Shown here: piece by piece, positions 1 to 10,466 of the stretch
Layout: every line of letters begins with the position of its first letter
How positions within the stretch are numbered: position 1 is the stretch's first letter
Origin: CADCWN01 sp046328475
GTDB lineage: Bacteria; Chloroflexota; Chloroflexia; Thermomicrobiales; CADCWN01
Length of the DNA: 64,000 bases
NCBI GenBank assembly: GCA_046328475.1
Contig: JAXLWN010000035.1
Span: 8,660-72,659, forward strand
Direction: 5' to 3'
The notes under the pieces: model-generated
Database searches by the model: none
The model's input: the letters and a program-made list of their open reading frames with translations, nothing else
What the model was told of the DNA's origin: nothing
Program-made: the position numbers and the translations under genes

Positions 1-2
1 AG

Positions 3-1667
3 CAGATCCTGGCCCGCCTGGACGACTGTATCCGCCTGCTGACCGGCGGCAGCCGGGTGGGGCCGACGCGCCAGCAGACGCTGCGGGCGACGCTCGACTG
101 GGGCTACCAACTCCTCACCGAGGCCGAGCGCGCCACCTTCCGCCGCCTCGCGGCCTTCGCGGGCGGCTGGTCCCTGGAGGCGGCGGAGCTAGTCTGCGCC
201 GGGGCGGGGGTCGAACCGGACGAGGTGCTCGACCTGCTCACCGCCCTGGTGGACAAGTCGCTCGTCCAGGTCGAGATCGGGCAGGACGCGGCCTGGTACC
301 GGCTGCTGGAACCGGTGCGCCAGTACGCCGCGCGCTGCCTGGACGACGCCGGAGAGGCGAACGCGACGCGCGCCCGCCACGCCGCCTGCTTCGCCGATCT
401 GGCCGCGCGGTCGCTAGCCGCACTCGCCGGGCCGGGGCAGGTGGCCTGGCTCCGCCTGCTGGACCGCGACCAGGCCAACCTGCGCGCCGCGCTGCGCTGG
501 ATCGGCGAGCGGGGCGACGCCAGGGACAGCCTGCGCATGGCCACCGCGCTGATGACCTATTGGGAAGCGCGCGGCCAGGCATTCGAGGGCCAGGAATGGC
601 TCACGGGCGCGCTCGCGGCGACGCAGGGCGACACGGCGCTGGCCCCCCTGCGAGTGCGGGCGCTCGTCGCGCTCAGCCGCCTCTACTACATCGCGAGCGA
701 CTACGACGAGGCGGCGCGACTGAGCACGCGCGGCCTGGCCCTCGCGCGCGAGATCGGCGACGAGGCGGGGATCGCCGCCGCCGCCGGCGAACTGGGCCTG
801 ACCCAGCGGCTCCAGCGCGACCTCCCCAACTCGATACGCCACCTGACCGAAGCGCTCGAACGCTTCCGCGCGCTGGGCGACCGGGCCGGCGAAGCCTTCT
901 CGCTGTCGAATCTCGGGATGACCACCCGGATCGCGGGCGACACCGACCGCGCGCAGGCGCTGATGCTGGAGGGGCTGGCGATCCGCCAGGAATTGGGCGA
1001 TTTGCGCCAGACCGCCATCATCCGCACCATGCTCGGGCTGAACGCGACCCAGGCGGGCGATCCGCTGGCGGCGCTGGCGCACCTGGCGGACGGGCTCGCC
1101 GCGCACCACGAATTGGGCGATTCCTGGTTCGTCATCTTCGACCTGCTGGGGCTGGCGGAGGCGCTGCTGGCGCAGGATCGCCCCGTCGAGGCCGCGCGGC
1201 TGCTGGGGGCCGCCCAGGCGCTCGGCGAGCGCGGCGGAACGCAATTCGGGCAAATCGGCAGCGTCACCTTCGCGCCGCTCCTCGCCGCGGCCCGGGCGCG
1301 CATGCAGGACGCCACCTTCGCCGCCGCCTGGGCCGAGGGTCGGGCGCTGCCGCTCGACCGGACGATCGCCGCCGCCATGACCCTGGCCAGCGCCGCCGCG
1401 CCTCCCCCCCAGGCATCCGCGCCGCCCCCGACCGCGCCCACCGCCGCGACGCTCAGTCGCCGCGAGCGGGAGGTGGTGCTGCTGCTGGCGCGCGGGTACA
1501 GCGACCGCCAGATCGCCGACGCGCTGTCGATCGCCCCCGGCACGGTCGGCGTCCACGTCCACCGCATCCTGACGAAGCTCGCCCTCCGCTCGCGCCATCA
1601 GATCGCCGACTGGGCCAGCGCCCAGGGCCTCATCCCGCCCGATCCCGCGTCACCATCCCGGCTATAG
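3..1667 (+). CDS. LuxR-family transcriptional regulator, C-terminal part (5' truncated by window)
   Basis: The frame is open from the window edge; a GTG at 57 is only internal, because the upstream codons read RLLTGGSR, a segment typical of the NB-ARC-like ATPase core of this family. Next come RQQTLRATLDW and a winged-helix-like stretch, LTEAERATFRRLAAFAGGW. A long alanine-rich region follows with TPR-like repeats (for example ALGDRAGEAFSLSNLG). The C-terminal LuxR/GerE helix-turn-helix starts at LSRREREVV near position 1455 and contains GYSDRQIADALSIAPGTVGVHVHRI. Proteins with this order (ATPase, TPR, LuxR HTH) are large signal-responsive activators. The ligand cannot be told from what is visible. 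The stop codon lies in the palindrome TATAGAGTCTCTATA. Confidence 0.9.
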   Translation, partial: QILARLDDCIRLLTGGSRVGPTRQQTLRATLDWGYQLLTEAERATFRRLAAFAGGWSLEAAELVCAGAGVEPDEVLDLLTALVDKSLVQVEIGQDAAWYRLLEPVRQYAARCLDDAGEANATRARHAACFADLAARSLAALAGPGQVAWLRLLDRDQANLRAALRWIGERGDARDSLRMATALMTYWEARGQAFEGQEWLTGALAATQGDTALAPLRVRALVALSRLYYIASDYDEAARLSTRGLALAREIGDEAGIAAAAGELGLTQRLQRDLPNSIRHLTEALERFRALGDRAGEAFSLSNLGMTTRIAGDTDRAQALMLEGLAIRQELGDLRQTAIIRTMLGLNATQAGDPLAALAHLADGLAAHHELGDSWFVIFDLLGLAEALLAQDRPVEAARLLGAAQALGERGGTQFGQIGSVTFAPLLAAARARMQDATFAAAWAEGRALPLDRTIAAAMTLASAAAPPPQASAPPPTAPTAATLSRREREVVLLLARGYSDRQIADALSIAPGTVGVHVHRILTKLALRSRHQIADWASAQGLIPPDPASPSRL

Positions 1668-1718
1668 AGTCTCTATAATTTTGACCGCGCCGCGAAAAAT
1701 ATAGAGCGCGCGTATAGA
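1663..1718. promoter_or_regulatory. TATAGAG palindrome and repeats
   Basis: A 15-base inverted repeat with 7-base arms (TATAGAG, centre T, CTCTATA) spans 1663-1677 and includes the stop codon of the LuxR-type gene. Related TATAGA copies follow at 1700 and 1713. This AT-rich patch is unlike its surroundings. It could be a binding site for the adjacent regulator or a weak terminator (ATTTT follows); I cannot decide between these. Confidence 0.3.
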
Positions 1719-1824
1719 CCCCGCCGCCCACCTCGCCCTACACTGCGAGCAGCGATCAATGCATCACGCCCGCTCCGCCCAGCCCCGGGCGAGGGTTCGG
1801 CGTGCCACGCGAGGGACAGACCCG

Positions 1825-2112
1825 ATGTACACCGCGATCCGACAACACGATGGGGGCGGGCAGGCCCCCGACGACCTGGCGCGGGCCAGCCGCACCCTGG
1901 CGAACCGGCTGAGCGCCAGCGCCGGATTCATCGCCTACCTGCTGATGGAGACGCCCGGCGGCTACGCCTCGATCGCCATCTTCGAGGACCAGGCCAGCCT
2001 GGCGGCGGCCGAGGCGGCACTCGCCGGGTGCGCCTCGGCGGGGCCAGCCACGCCCTGGGCCAGCCTGGCGCAACCGCTCGCCGGCGAAGTCCTCGCGCAG
2101 AAAGGGCTGTAG
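1825..2112 (+). CDS. small ABM-like (dimeric alpha-beta barrel) protein
   Basis: A 95-residue protein from ATG 1825. An upstream in-frame ATG at 1759 would add an Arg-rich tail unlikely to be native. The pattern MYTAIRQH at the N-terminus, a central SAGFIAYLLMETPGGYASIAIFEDQ and a C-terminal helix fit the antibiotic-biosynthesis-monooxygenase / EthD-like dimeric barrel fold seen in many small stand-alone proteins. No catalytic residue can be assigned. A GC-rich hairpin follows its stop. Confidence 0.6.
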   Translation: MYTAIRQHDGGGQAPDDLARASRTLANRLSASAGFIAYLLMETPGGYASIAIFEDQASLAAAEAALAGCASAGPATPWASLAQPLAGEVLAQKGL

Positions 2113-2118
2113 GGCACA

Positions 2119-2150
2119 CCGGCCCCTCTCCGCCGATGCAGCGGGGCCGG
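2119..2150 (+). terminator. putative terminator hairpin
   Basis: Perfect 8-bp arms CCGGCCCC (2119-2126) and GGGGCCGG (2143-2150) lie directly behind the stop of the small ABM-like gene. There is no clear T-run. Confidence 0.45.
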
Positions 2151-2221
2151 GCGCAGTGGCACGCAGAACACCGTGGCAGAGCGTAGCGTGGAAACAGGTG
2201 AGGGAGCAGGAGGAGGAGTCG

Positions 2222-5200
2222 ATGAGGAACCGCACGATCACGTCGCGCACCACGCTTTCCGGCACGCGACTGGCAGCCGTGGCCCTACTGGCCCTGCTGG
2301 CGCTCGCGTTCGGGCCGAGTTCCGCAACCCGGCCCGCGCAGGCGCGGGCCGCGACACCAACGTCCGCATTCTTGATCGGTATCATGTCCTTCACCCTCCC
2401 TGCAGCCGCGTACGATGTCTCCGCGCCGCTTTCACTGGGGTGGGGCAATTCGAGCAGCTCCGGCGTTGGCTTCTTGACCCAGAACGGCGTCCTGGTCCCC
2501 ACCAAAGCGGAGATGGCCCCGCCCGTGGCGGCGCAAGGGGCAACCGCCGTCGCCTCGTCCGACATCGTCGGCCTGGCGCTCAAGAATGGGCAGGTCATCG
2601 AGTGGACCAAGGATGGCCAGGTCACCCCCCCGGCGGAGACACAGTCGGGCGTGACAGCCATCTCGGCGGGGGTGGTCCACCTGATGGCGCTCAAGGGCGG
2701 GAAGGTCATCGACTGGGACGGCGGGAACTATGCGGGCCTGAATAATCCCCCGGCGGAGGCGTTGAGCGGCGTGTCGGCCATCGCCGCCGGGGCCTACAAC
2801 GCGCTGGCGCTGAAAAATGGCGGCGTCATCGCCTGGGGCGACAACCAATACGGCCAATCCACCGTGCCGGATGCGGCGAAATCGGGCGTGATCGCCATCG
2901 ACGCGGGCTACGACCACAGCGTGGCGCTGAAGAGCGACGGCTCGGTCGTCGCCTGGGGGAGCAACGGCTTTGGTCAGACCTCCGTGCCGGATGCGGCGAA
3001 ATCGGGCGTGGTCGCCATCGCGGCCGGCAACAACCACAACCTGGCACTGAAAAGCGACGGCACGATCGTCGCCTGGGGGCGCGACAACTGGAACCAGCTC
3101 GAGATCCCGGCCCTGCAGAACGTGCAGGGCATTTTCGCCGGGGGCAATACCAGCATGGTGCTCGTCCCCACGACCACACCGACCATCAGCGTCAGCGCCA
3201 AGAAGGCGGACGGCACCACCTACACGGCGGGCACCTGGACCAATCAGAACGTCACCCTCCACTCAACCTGCGACGATCCGGGCGGCGGGGGCATCTATGC
3301 CTGCCCCGAAGATGTGGTCATCAGCAACGAAGGGGAGTTCGAGGTCGACAGCACGGCCGTGAACTGGATCTTCAAGGAGACCACCACCACCTTCGGCCCG
3401 ATCAGGATCGACAAGACCGCGCCGACGGTCACGCTCACCTCGGCGGCGGCGAATCCGACCAAGACCTCGCCGATCCCCGTGACGGCGCAGTTCAGCGAGG
3501 CGGTCACCGACTTCGCCGCCGCCGACATCGTCGCCGGGAACGCCATCGTCAACAATTTCGTCGCCGTGGACGGCGACACCTACACCTTCGATCTCGTCCC
3601 GAGCGGGCAAGGACCCGTGACGGCCAATCTCGCGGCGGGCAAGGCCGTGGACCGCGCGAATAACGGCAACACGGCGGCGTCTCAGTTCTCGCGCACCTAC
3701 GACTCGGTCCCGCCGACGGTGACGATCACGAAGGCCGCCGCACAGACCGATCCGACCACCGTCGCGCCGGTCGTCTTCACCGCCACTTTCAGCGAGGATG
3801 TGAGCAACTTCGCCACCGGGGATGTCTCCTTCACCGGGAGCACCGCCGGGGGGACGCTCGTCGGGACCGTCAGCGGCGGGCCGAAGATCTACACGGTCAC
3901 GGTCACCGGCATGACGAGCGGCGGCGTGATCAAGGCGAGCATCGGCGCGGGGGTGGCGCAGGATGCGGCGGGCAATGGCAATACCGCCTCCAGCAACACC
4001 GACAACACCGTCTCGTTCCTCTACGTCTCGCAAGTCGACGCCGCAGCCGCGAACGCCACCTATGGCGCGGCGAGCGTCACCCTCACCGCCAGCGTCACCA
4101 GCTCCTACACCGTCAACGGCGGCACGGTCACCTTCACGGTCAAAGGCCCCAGCCCGTCCAGCGCGACGGTTGGCACCGCCACCAGCGGCGCGACCCGCGC
4201 CGGGACCGCCAGCGCCACGTTCTCCCTCGCTGGAATCGGTGCTGGAACCTATACCGTGGGAGCGAGCTACAGCGGTTCGGAGGCTTTCACATCCAGCAGC
4301 GACGCCACCCCCGCGACACTGACCATCGGGAAGGCCACCACCAGCGTCGCCAACGTCGCCGCTGCGCCGTCGCGCATCCCCTACGGCACGGCGGCGGCGA
4401 CCCTCGGTGCCAGCGTCACCAACGAAAGTAACAACGCCGCGCTGACGAGCGGCGGCGAACTCGTCTTCCGCGTCACCGACTCCGACGGCAGCGTCCTCTA
4501 CTGCACCTCGGCGGGCGCTGCCGTCAGCGGCAGCGATCCGGTCAGCGTCAGCAACATCGCCTGCACCTTCACCTCACTCATCCCGCCCGGCAACTGGAAG
4601 ATCAGCGCCGACTACAACGGCAGCGCGAACTTCATCGCCAGCAGCGGCAGCGGCAGCCTGGCGGTGGACAAGGCGAAGACGACCACCGTCGTCGGCACGC
4701 CGCTCGCCAGTTGCGCCAGCGGCAGCGCCACCGTCCCGGTGACCATCACCAACGCCGACACCGGCGCCGCGCTCACCGGCGGCAGCGTGATGGTCACGCT
4801 CAAGCAGGGGAACACCACCCTCGGGACGGGCAGCGCCTCGGTCGGCGGGGCCGCTTCGGTCACCGTCTATGTGACGGTGCCGCTCAGCGGCCCGCTCCCG
4901 CTCGGCAGCCTGACCACCGACGCCACCTATTCCGGCGACACCAACTTCCTGGCGAGCAACGCCGCCACGCTGACCACCAGCGTGCCCAAGACCGCCGCGA
5001 CCGTGGCGGTGCAGGCCGTGACCGCCACCTACGGCGATAGCGGCGTCACCCTCACCGCCACCGTGACCAGCGTCAACGGCGGGCCGCTCACCGGCGGCAC
5101 GGTGACCTTCGTCGTGAAGAAGGGCACCCAGATCATGGCGACCCTCACCAGCGGGGCGGTCGCGGGTGCCTCGCCGAAGTCGGTCAGCGTCTCCCTGCCG

Positions 5201-5626
5201 CTGAGCGCGGCCTACGATGCGCGCAGCTACACGGTGGAAGCGGCCTACGGGGGCAACGCCTGCTTCAACCCCGGCCAGGGCACGGGGACGCTCACCGTGG
5301 GGCGCAAGGTGCTCTGGGTGAAGCCAACCGACCGCACGGTGAAGCTCAAGCAGGCCAATCCCGCGACCGACCCGCACGGCGACCCGGCCTGCCCCGCGCC
5401 GAACTACTGCCTCCAGCTCACCCGCGATAGCAGCTTCGCCTACGGCCAGTCCTGGTCGGCGCTGAACCTGTCGGTCTTGCGCTTCAGCTACAGCCGCAAC
5501 CCACCCAGCACCAACGCCACCGAGTACGTCGGCAAGACCTACCGCGTCACCGCCTTCGGCGCGACGAGCGGCAACTACGACCTCCGCTACGAAGCGGGCA
5601 CCATGACTGTCGTCGCCGCGCCGTGA
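2222..5626 (+). CDS. large secreted protein: RCC1-like repeats, Ig-like domains, MBG-like C-terminus
   Basis: ATG 2222 is chosen because AGGAGGAGG sits just upstream and the product then opens with a signal peptide (basic MRNRTITSR, then an Ala/Leu core, cleavage near AQARA). The mature part has RCC1-type repeats at about residues 115-313, with units such as NALALKNGGVIAWGDNQYGQ and HSVALKSDGSVVAWGSNGFGQ. Then come bacterial Ig-like domains (APTVTLTSAAANPTK, PPTVTITKAAAQTDP) and several Big_3-type domains (YGAASVTLTASVTS, YGDSGVTLTATVTS). The last ~105 residues end YRVTAFGATSGNYDLRYEAGTMTVVAAP-like (an MBG pattern) and recur in the next gene. There is no LPXTG motif or TM anchor. Probably a cell-surface or released adhesin-like protein; its target is unknown. 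Confidence 0.8.
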   Translation: MRNRTITSRTTLSGTRLAAVALLALLALAFGPSSATRPAQARAATPTSAFLIGIMSFTLPAAAYDVSAPLSLGWGNSSSSGVGFLTQNGVLVPTKAEMAPPVAAQGATAVASSDIVGLALKNGQVIEWTKDGQVTPPAETQSGVTAISAGVVHLMALKGGKVIDWDGGNYAGLNNPPAEALSGVSAIAAGAYNALALKNGGVIAWGDNQYGQSTVPDAAKSGVIAIDAGYDHSVALKSDGSVVAWGSNGFGQTSVPDAAKSGVVAIAAGNNHNLALKSDGTIVAWGRDNWNQLEIPALQNVQGIFAGGNTSMVLVPTTTPTISVSAKKADGTTYTAGTWTNQNVTLHSTCDDPGGGGIYACPEDVVISNEGEFEVDSTAVNWIFKETTTTFGPIRIDKTAPTVTLTSAAANPTKTSPIPVTAQFSEAVTDFAAADIVAGNAIVNNFVAVDGDTYTFDLVPSGQGPVTANLAAGKAVDRANNGNTAASQFSRTYDSVPPTVTITKAAAQTDPTTVAPVVFTATFSEDVSNFATGDVSFTGSTAGGTLVGTVSGGPKIYTVTVTGMTSGGVIKASIGAGVAQDAAGNGNTASSNTDNTVSFLYVSQVDAAAANATYGAASVTLTASVTSSYTVNGGTVTFTVKGPSPSSATVGTATSGATRAGTASATFSLAGIGAGTYTVGASYSGSEAFTSSSDATPATLTIGKATTSVANVAAAPSRIPYGTAAATLGASVTNESNNAALTSGGELVFRVTDSDGSVLYCTSAGAAVSGSDPVSVSNIACTFTSLIPPGNWKISADYNGSANFIASSGSGSLAVDKAKTTTVVGTPLASCASGSATVPVTITNADTGAALTGGSVMVTLKQGNTTLGTGSASVGGAASVTVYVTVPLSGPLPLGSLTTDATYSGDTNFLASNAATLTTSVPKTAATVAVQAVTATYGDSGVTLTATVTSVNGGPLTGGTVTFVVKKGTQIMATLTSGAVAGASPKSVSVSLPLSAAYDARSYTVEAAYGGNACFNPGQGTGTLTVGRKVLWVKPTDRTVKLKQANPATDPHGDPACPAPNYCLQLTRDSSFAYGQSWSALNLSVLRFSYSRNPPSTNATEYVGKTYRVTAFGATSGNYDLRYEAGTMTVVAAP

Positions 5627-5717
5627 CATCGCTAACCTGAAGTCGCCGGGCGGGTACAAAACCGCCCATCGGGAGTCAATCGTGGACGCGGATTGCAGGA
5701 TTGGAGGAGGCAAGCGG

Positions 5718-8700
5718 ATGAAGCGGCGAACGTGGGGCTGGCGCGGGGCGTTGATCGCCCTACTGGCCATACTGAGCATCGCGGCGACCGGATTCGGCGG
5801 CATCGCCCCGACCACCAGGGCCGCCGACGGCCCGCAGAGCGTGACCTTCAACTGCCTGGGCGCGCCGCAGTACTTCAGCGTGCCGCCCGGCGTGACGAGT
5901 ATCACCGTGAGTGCCAGGGGTGCCTCCGGGCGGAACGGCAACAACGATAGCCCCGGGCTGGGGGCGACGATCCAGGGGACGATGACGGTCGTCCCCGGCC
6001 AGACCTACACGATCGCGGTGGGCTGCACGACGAGCTACGGCTGGGCGAACGGCGGTGCCGGTGGCGATGCCTCGACCGGGCTCGGCTCGAACGGGGCCAA
6101 CGGCGGCGGCGCGACCGGGATCGTGCTCGACGGCACACCCACGCCGGTGCTCGTGGCGGGCGGCGGCGGCGGCAGCGGCGGCGGCGGGGGCCTCGTCGCC
6201 ACACCGGCGGCACGGGCGGCAACGCCGGCATCACCGCCGGGAACGGCGGCGGCGGCTCCGGGCTAGGCCGCCGGCGGCGGGGTGGGCGGCGGCAGCAACG
6301 GCCCGGATGGCGTCGCCGGTGAGGAAGCCCACACCTCAGTTCCGGCGGCGGCGGTGGCGGCGGCGGCGGCGGCTACACCAACGGCGGTGCGCGCGGCGGC
6401 GGCGGCGACGCGGGCGGCGGCGGCGGGCGGGTGTCCTACGCCGCGCGGCCGGCGCGGCGGGCTGCGTCGTCACCAGCGCCGCCGACAGCGGCGCGGGCAC
6501 GCTGCGCGCGGCGATCGACAACACCAACGGTTTCAGCAATTGTGACAGCATCATCTTCAGCCTACCGAATCCGAGCACGATCACCCTGACTACAGGTCAG
6601 CTGAACATCAGTCGCAACCTCACCATCACCGGGCCGGGCGCGGCGGCGCTGACCGTGGCGCGCAGCACCGCCACCAACACGCCGGAGTTCAGCATCTTCC
6701 GCTTCAGCAGCGGCACAGTCGCCGTTACCGGGCTGACCGTGACAGGCGGGCAAACCTATTTCGGCGGCGGGATCATCTCGGATACCACGTCGACGGTGAC
6801 TGATGTTGTCCTCAGCGGCAACCAGGCGACGTACGGTGGTGGTATCGCTGCGGAGTCCCATGCCATCCTGCGGGTTGAGCGAAGCCTGCTCACCGGGAAC
6901 AGCGCGACCTACGGCGGGGCGGTCTTCAGCAATCTCGCCGCCACGTCCAGTTCCGGTATGACGGTCATTAGCAGCACCATCGTCGGCAATGAGGCATATC
7001 TTGGCGGGGGGGCAGCTACCATCGGGCGGGTGACGCTGCTCAATAGCACGGTGAGTGGCAATGGTGCCGACTTTGGTGGGAATGTCTTCAATGGGGGAGA
7101 AATTCGCCTGCAGAACACGCTCGTCGCCAACAGCGCACGCGGCGGCAACTGCTCGAACCCGTTCACCGACCTCGGTTACAATCTTGCCGACGATGGCAGC
7201 TGTAGCCTGAACTCGGCCAACAACAGTCTGCCCAATACACCCGCTGGCCTTGATCCAGCCGGGCTGCGCGATAACGGCGGCCCTACCAAGACCATCGCCC
7301 TGCTGCCCGGCAGCGCGGCCCTCAATCGCATTCCCACTAGTGGCGCGGAATGTCCTACTACCGACCAGCGCGGCATCGCCCGCCCGCAGGGGGCCGCGTG
7401 CGACATCGGCGCGTTCGAGTCGCGCGGCTTCGCCCTCGCCTACACCAGCGGTACCGGGCAGAGCGCCGTCATCAACACCACCTTTACCACCCCGCTCGTC
7501 GCCACCGTCAGCAGCGCCAGCGGCGAACCGGTGGCGGGCGGCGTGGTCACCTTCACCGGCCCCGGCAGCGGCGCGGGTATCGCCAATTCGCCGCTCACCG
7601 CCACCATTGGCACCAACGGGCAGGCCAGCAGGCCGGTCAGCGCCAATGGCGCGGCGGGCGGCCCCTACACCGTCACCGCCAGCGCCGCCGGGGTGACGGG
7701 TTCGCCGACCTTCAGCCTCACCAACCTCGGCATCCCGACCACGCTCGCCGCCAATGCCGCCAGCGGCACCTACGGCGGCACGGTTACCCTCAGCGCCAGG
7801 CTCACCGTCACCAGCGGCGGCGCGGCCGTCAACGGCAAGACCGTCGCCTTCAGCCTCAACGGCACGCCGGTCGGCACCGCCACCACCAACGCCAGCGGCG
7901 TGGCGACGCTGAACAGCGTCAGCCTCGGCATCATCGGGGCGAACAGCTACGCGACGGGGGTGGGCGCGGCGTTCGCCGGGGATGCCACCTACGCGGTGAG
8001 CAGCGGCAGCGCCAACCTCAGCATCGCCAGGGCCGACCAGAGCATCACTTTCGCCACCCCCGGCACCTCGCCCGCGCCGACCTTCTCCTACGGCACCGAC
8101 AGCAGCTTCACGGTCGGGGCCACCGCCACCTCGGGCCTCCCCGTCAGCTTCTCCGCCTACACCCCCCCCGGCACGCCCGACGTCTGCACCGTCGACGGCA
8201 CGACGGTGGCCATCCTGGGCGCGGGCGACTGCACCATCATCGCCAGCCAGGGCGGCGACGGCAACTACCGGGCGGCCATCGGGATCGCCCGCACCTTCAC
8301 CATCGCGAAGGCACCATCGACCACCACGGTGACCGCCACCAACATCACCTACACCGGCAGCCCCTACGCCGGAGCCAGCGCCAGCGTCACCGGCGCGGGC
8401 GGGCTGAACCAGGCGGTGACACCGATCAGCTACAGCGGGCGCAACGGCACGGTCTACGGCCCGTCCACCACGCCGCCGACCAACGCGGGCGACTACACCG
8501 CCAGCGCCACCTATCCCGGCGATGCCAACCACACCGGCAGCCAGGACAGCAAGCCGTTCACCATCGCCAGGGCCCCGACCACCATCGGCGCGGTGCGCGG
8601 CGACATGGTCTACGGCGACACCACCGGCACGGCCGCCGCCACCCTGCGCCGCTCCGATAACCAGAGCCCGGTGGCGGGGGCGACGATCGTCTTCACCGTG

Positions 8701-9240
8701 GGCGGGGTGGCGGCCTGTGGCGGCGCGGCACCCCCCGCCTGCCCGGCCAGCAACGGGCAGGGGGTCGCCACGCTCACCGGGGGGCGCTTCCCCGCCGGGC
8801 TGAACGCGGGCACCCAGGTCAATGTGCCGGTCTGCGCCTCGTTCGCGGGCAGCACGAACTACCTGCCGTCCGGCCCGGTCTGCAGCCCGCTGGTGGTGGC
8901 CCGCCGCCTCCTCTGGGTCAAGGCGAGCGACCGCACGGTGGTGCTGAAGCAGCCGAACCCCTCGACCCTCCCGCCCGCCGGCTGCCAGGCCCAGGCAACC
9001 AACCCCGCCTTCGCCGCCTGCGGGGTGGAGTTGGCCAACGGCAGCACCTTCGCCAACGGCGATGACTGGCGCGACCTCGATCTCTCCCTGCTGCGCTTCC
9101 AGTACGCGCGCAACCCGCCGAGCACCAACAGCGTGGAGAAGGTCGGCTCCACCTACCGCGTCACCGCCTTCGGCATCAACGTCGCCAACTACGACATCCG
9201 CTACCTGTCCGGGATAATGACAGTGGTCGCTGCGCCGTAG
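5718..9240 (+). pseudogene. secreted Gly-rich / choice-of-anchor-Q beta-helix / MBG protein, frame-shifted in the Gly-rich tract
   Basis: ATG 5718 follows GGAGGAGG and gives a signal peptide (MKRRTWGWRGALIALLAIL). The first frame ends at a TAG at 6264-6266. Gly-rich coding sense continues in other frames: TGGTGGNAGITAGNGGGG, then GGGVGGGSNGPDG, then GYTNGGARGGGGDAGG. A long frame resumes from about 6460 to 9240. That part holds a right-handed beta-helix (CVVTSAADSGAGTLRAAI, GGGIISDTTSTVTDVVLSGN) ending in RGIARPQGAACDIGAFES, the signature of choice-of-anchor-Q proteins. Big_3-like domains follow, and then an MBG-like C-terminus matching the preceding gene. At least four frame changes lie within 280 bases. 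They are either indel errors in GGC repeats or true decay. Confidence 0.75.
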
Positions 9241-9298
9241 CGTCCCGTCATAACAGGAGAAGGCGCGGGCAAGACCTGCACCGCCCTCAAGCCCTCCG

Positions 9299-9333
9299 TC
9301 GCGCCCCCGGCTCGTCATGAGCCGGGGGCGCGA
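9299..9333 (+). terminator. strong terminator-like hairpin
   Basis: Perfect 15-bp stem, TCGCGCCCCCGGCTC / GAGCCGGGGGCGCGA, with the 5-base loop GTCAT, 60 bases after the secreted-protein stop. It separates the surface-protein genes from the glycan locus. Confidence 0.7.
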
Positions 9334-9482
9334 TCGATCTGCCAATTCTCCTGTTCCGTGTTATCCTCCTTGTTAGCAATCCGATCAGCCATTGCGGACG
9401 TAGCATTCACTGAGCCCGCTCAGACGGCTGGCTCACCCGGCCCAGTGGAATCAGCGCACGCGCCCTGGCGGAGGAACCTCCG

Positions 9483-10466
9483 ATGGCTACGTCCGTCTCG
9501 CCCGCCCGGCTCGACCAGGCTATCCTGGCGACCGTCGCCTACGCCGATATCTTCGACTTCCCGCTCGACCGGCTGGAGATCCACCGCGACCTGATCGGCG
9601 TCGCGACGACGGCGGATGCGACCTTCGCCGCGCTCGACGGCCTCGTTGCGCGCGGGCAGTTGGTCGAAGCTGCCGGGCTCCTCACCCTGCCGGGGCGCGA
9701 GGCGATCCTGGCGGTGCGCCGCGAGCGCCGCGCGCGGGCGGTGGCCCTCTGGCCGGTCGCCCGCCGCTACGGGTTGTCGATCGCGCGCCTGCCATTCGTC
9801 CGCCTCGTCGCCGTCAGCGGCTCGCTCGCGGCCAACAATCCCGACCCGCGCGCCGACCTCGACTACCTGATCGTCACCGCGCCGGGGCGGCTCTGGCTCG
9901 TCCGCGCGATGACGATCCTGATCGTGCGCGCCGCCCGGCTGCGCGGCATCCAGGTCTGCCCGAACTACCTGTTGACAACGCGCGCCCTGGTGCTCGCCCG
10001 CCACGAGCTCTATACCGCCCACGAGCTGCTCCAGATCGTGCCGATCGCGGGCGACGACACCTACCGGCGCATGCTGTCCGACAACGGCTGGGCGGCCGAC
10101 TGGCTGCCGAACCGCTTCCGCCAGGCCAGCGCCGCCCCGGCGCTCCCCCCCACCGCGACCGCGCTGGGGCGCGTCGGCGAGGCGACCCTCGGCGGCGCGC
10201 TCGGCGACCGGCTGGAAGCCTGGGAGGGGCGACGCAAGCAGCGCCGCTTCGGCAGCGGCGACCACAGCGCCCGGTTCACCGACGATGTCTGCGAGGGGCA
10301 CTACGGTCGCGCCCGCCAGCGCGTGCTGGTCGAATTCGCCCGGCGCTGCGCCCTGCTCGGCATCGACATCCCGTCCACCAACTTCCCCGCCACAGGCGAA
10401 GTCCGGGAATCCGCGCCCGCCGCGACGTTCAACGAGCAGGCCAGCCTCGCAGCGGGAGATAAGTGA
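9483..10466 (+). CDS. nucleotidyltransferase-like protein
   Basis: A 327-residue protein from ATG 9483, preceded by GGAGG. The N-terminal ~75 residues look like a small helical/winged region (ILATVAYADIFDFPLDRLEIHRDL). The core has the nucleotidyltransferase pattern GS-x10-DxD in VSGSLAANNPDPRADLDYLIV, and the residues after it suggest the usual mixed fold. The third acidic residue is not assigned. The C-terminal half is helical. It is translationally coupled to the next gene (TGATG overlap), which is an O-antigen-ligase-like protein. That suggests a role in the same surface-glycan pathway; the substrate is unknown. Confidence 0.65.
   Translation: MATSVSPARLDQAILATVAYADIFDFPLDRLEIHRDLIGVATTADATFAALDGLVARGQLVEAAGLLTLPGREAILAVRRERRARAVALWPVARRYGLSIARLPFVRLVAVSGSLAANNPDPRADLDYLIVTAPGRLWLVRAMTILIVRAARLRGIQVCPNYLLTTRALVLARHELYTAHELLQIVPIAGDDTYRRMLSDNGWAADWLPNRFRQASAAPALPPTATALGRVGEATLGGALGDRLEAWEGRRKQRRFGSGDHSARFTDDVCEGHYGRARQRVLVEFARRCALLGIDIPSTNFPATGEVRESAPAATFNEQASLAAGDK

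Noticed and set aside
4574..5944. 456-residue minus-strand frame
   Set aside because: Opposite the Ig-like domains of the secreted protein; no domain pattern, no RBS.
6562..9345. 927-residue open frame on the minus strand
   Set aside because: Composition is Gly/Arg/Ala low-complexity and it lies opposite a clear beta-helix/Ig-like gene; a shadow caused by high GC.
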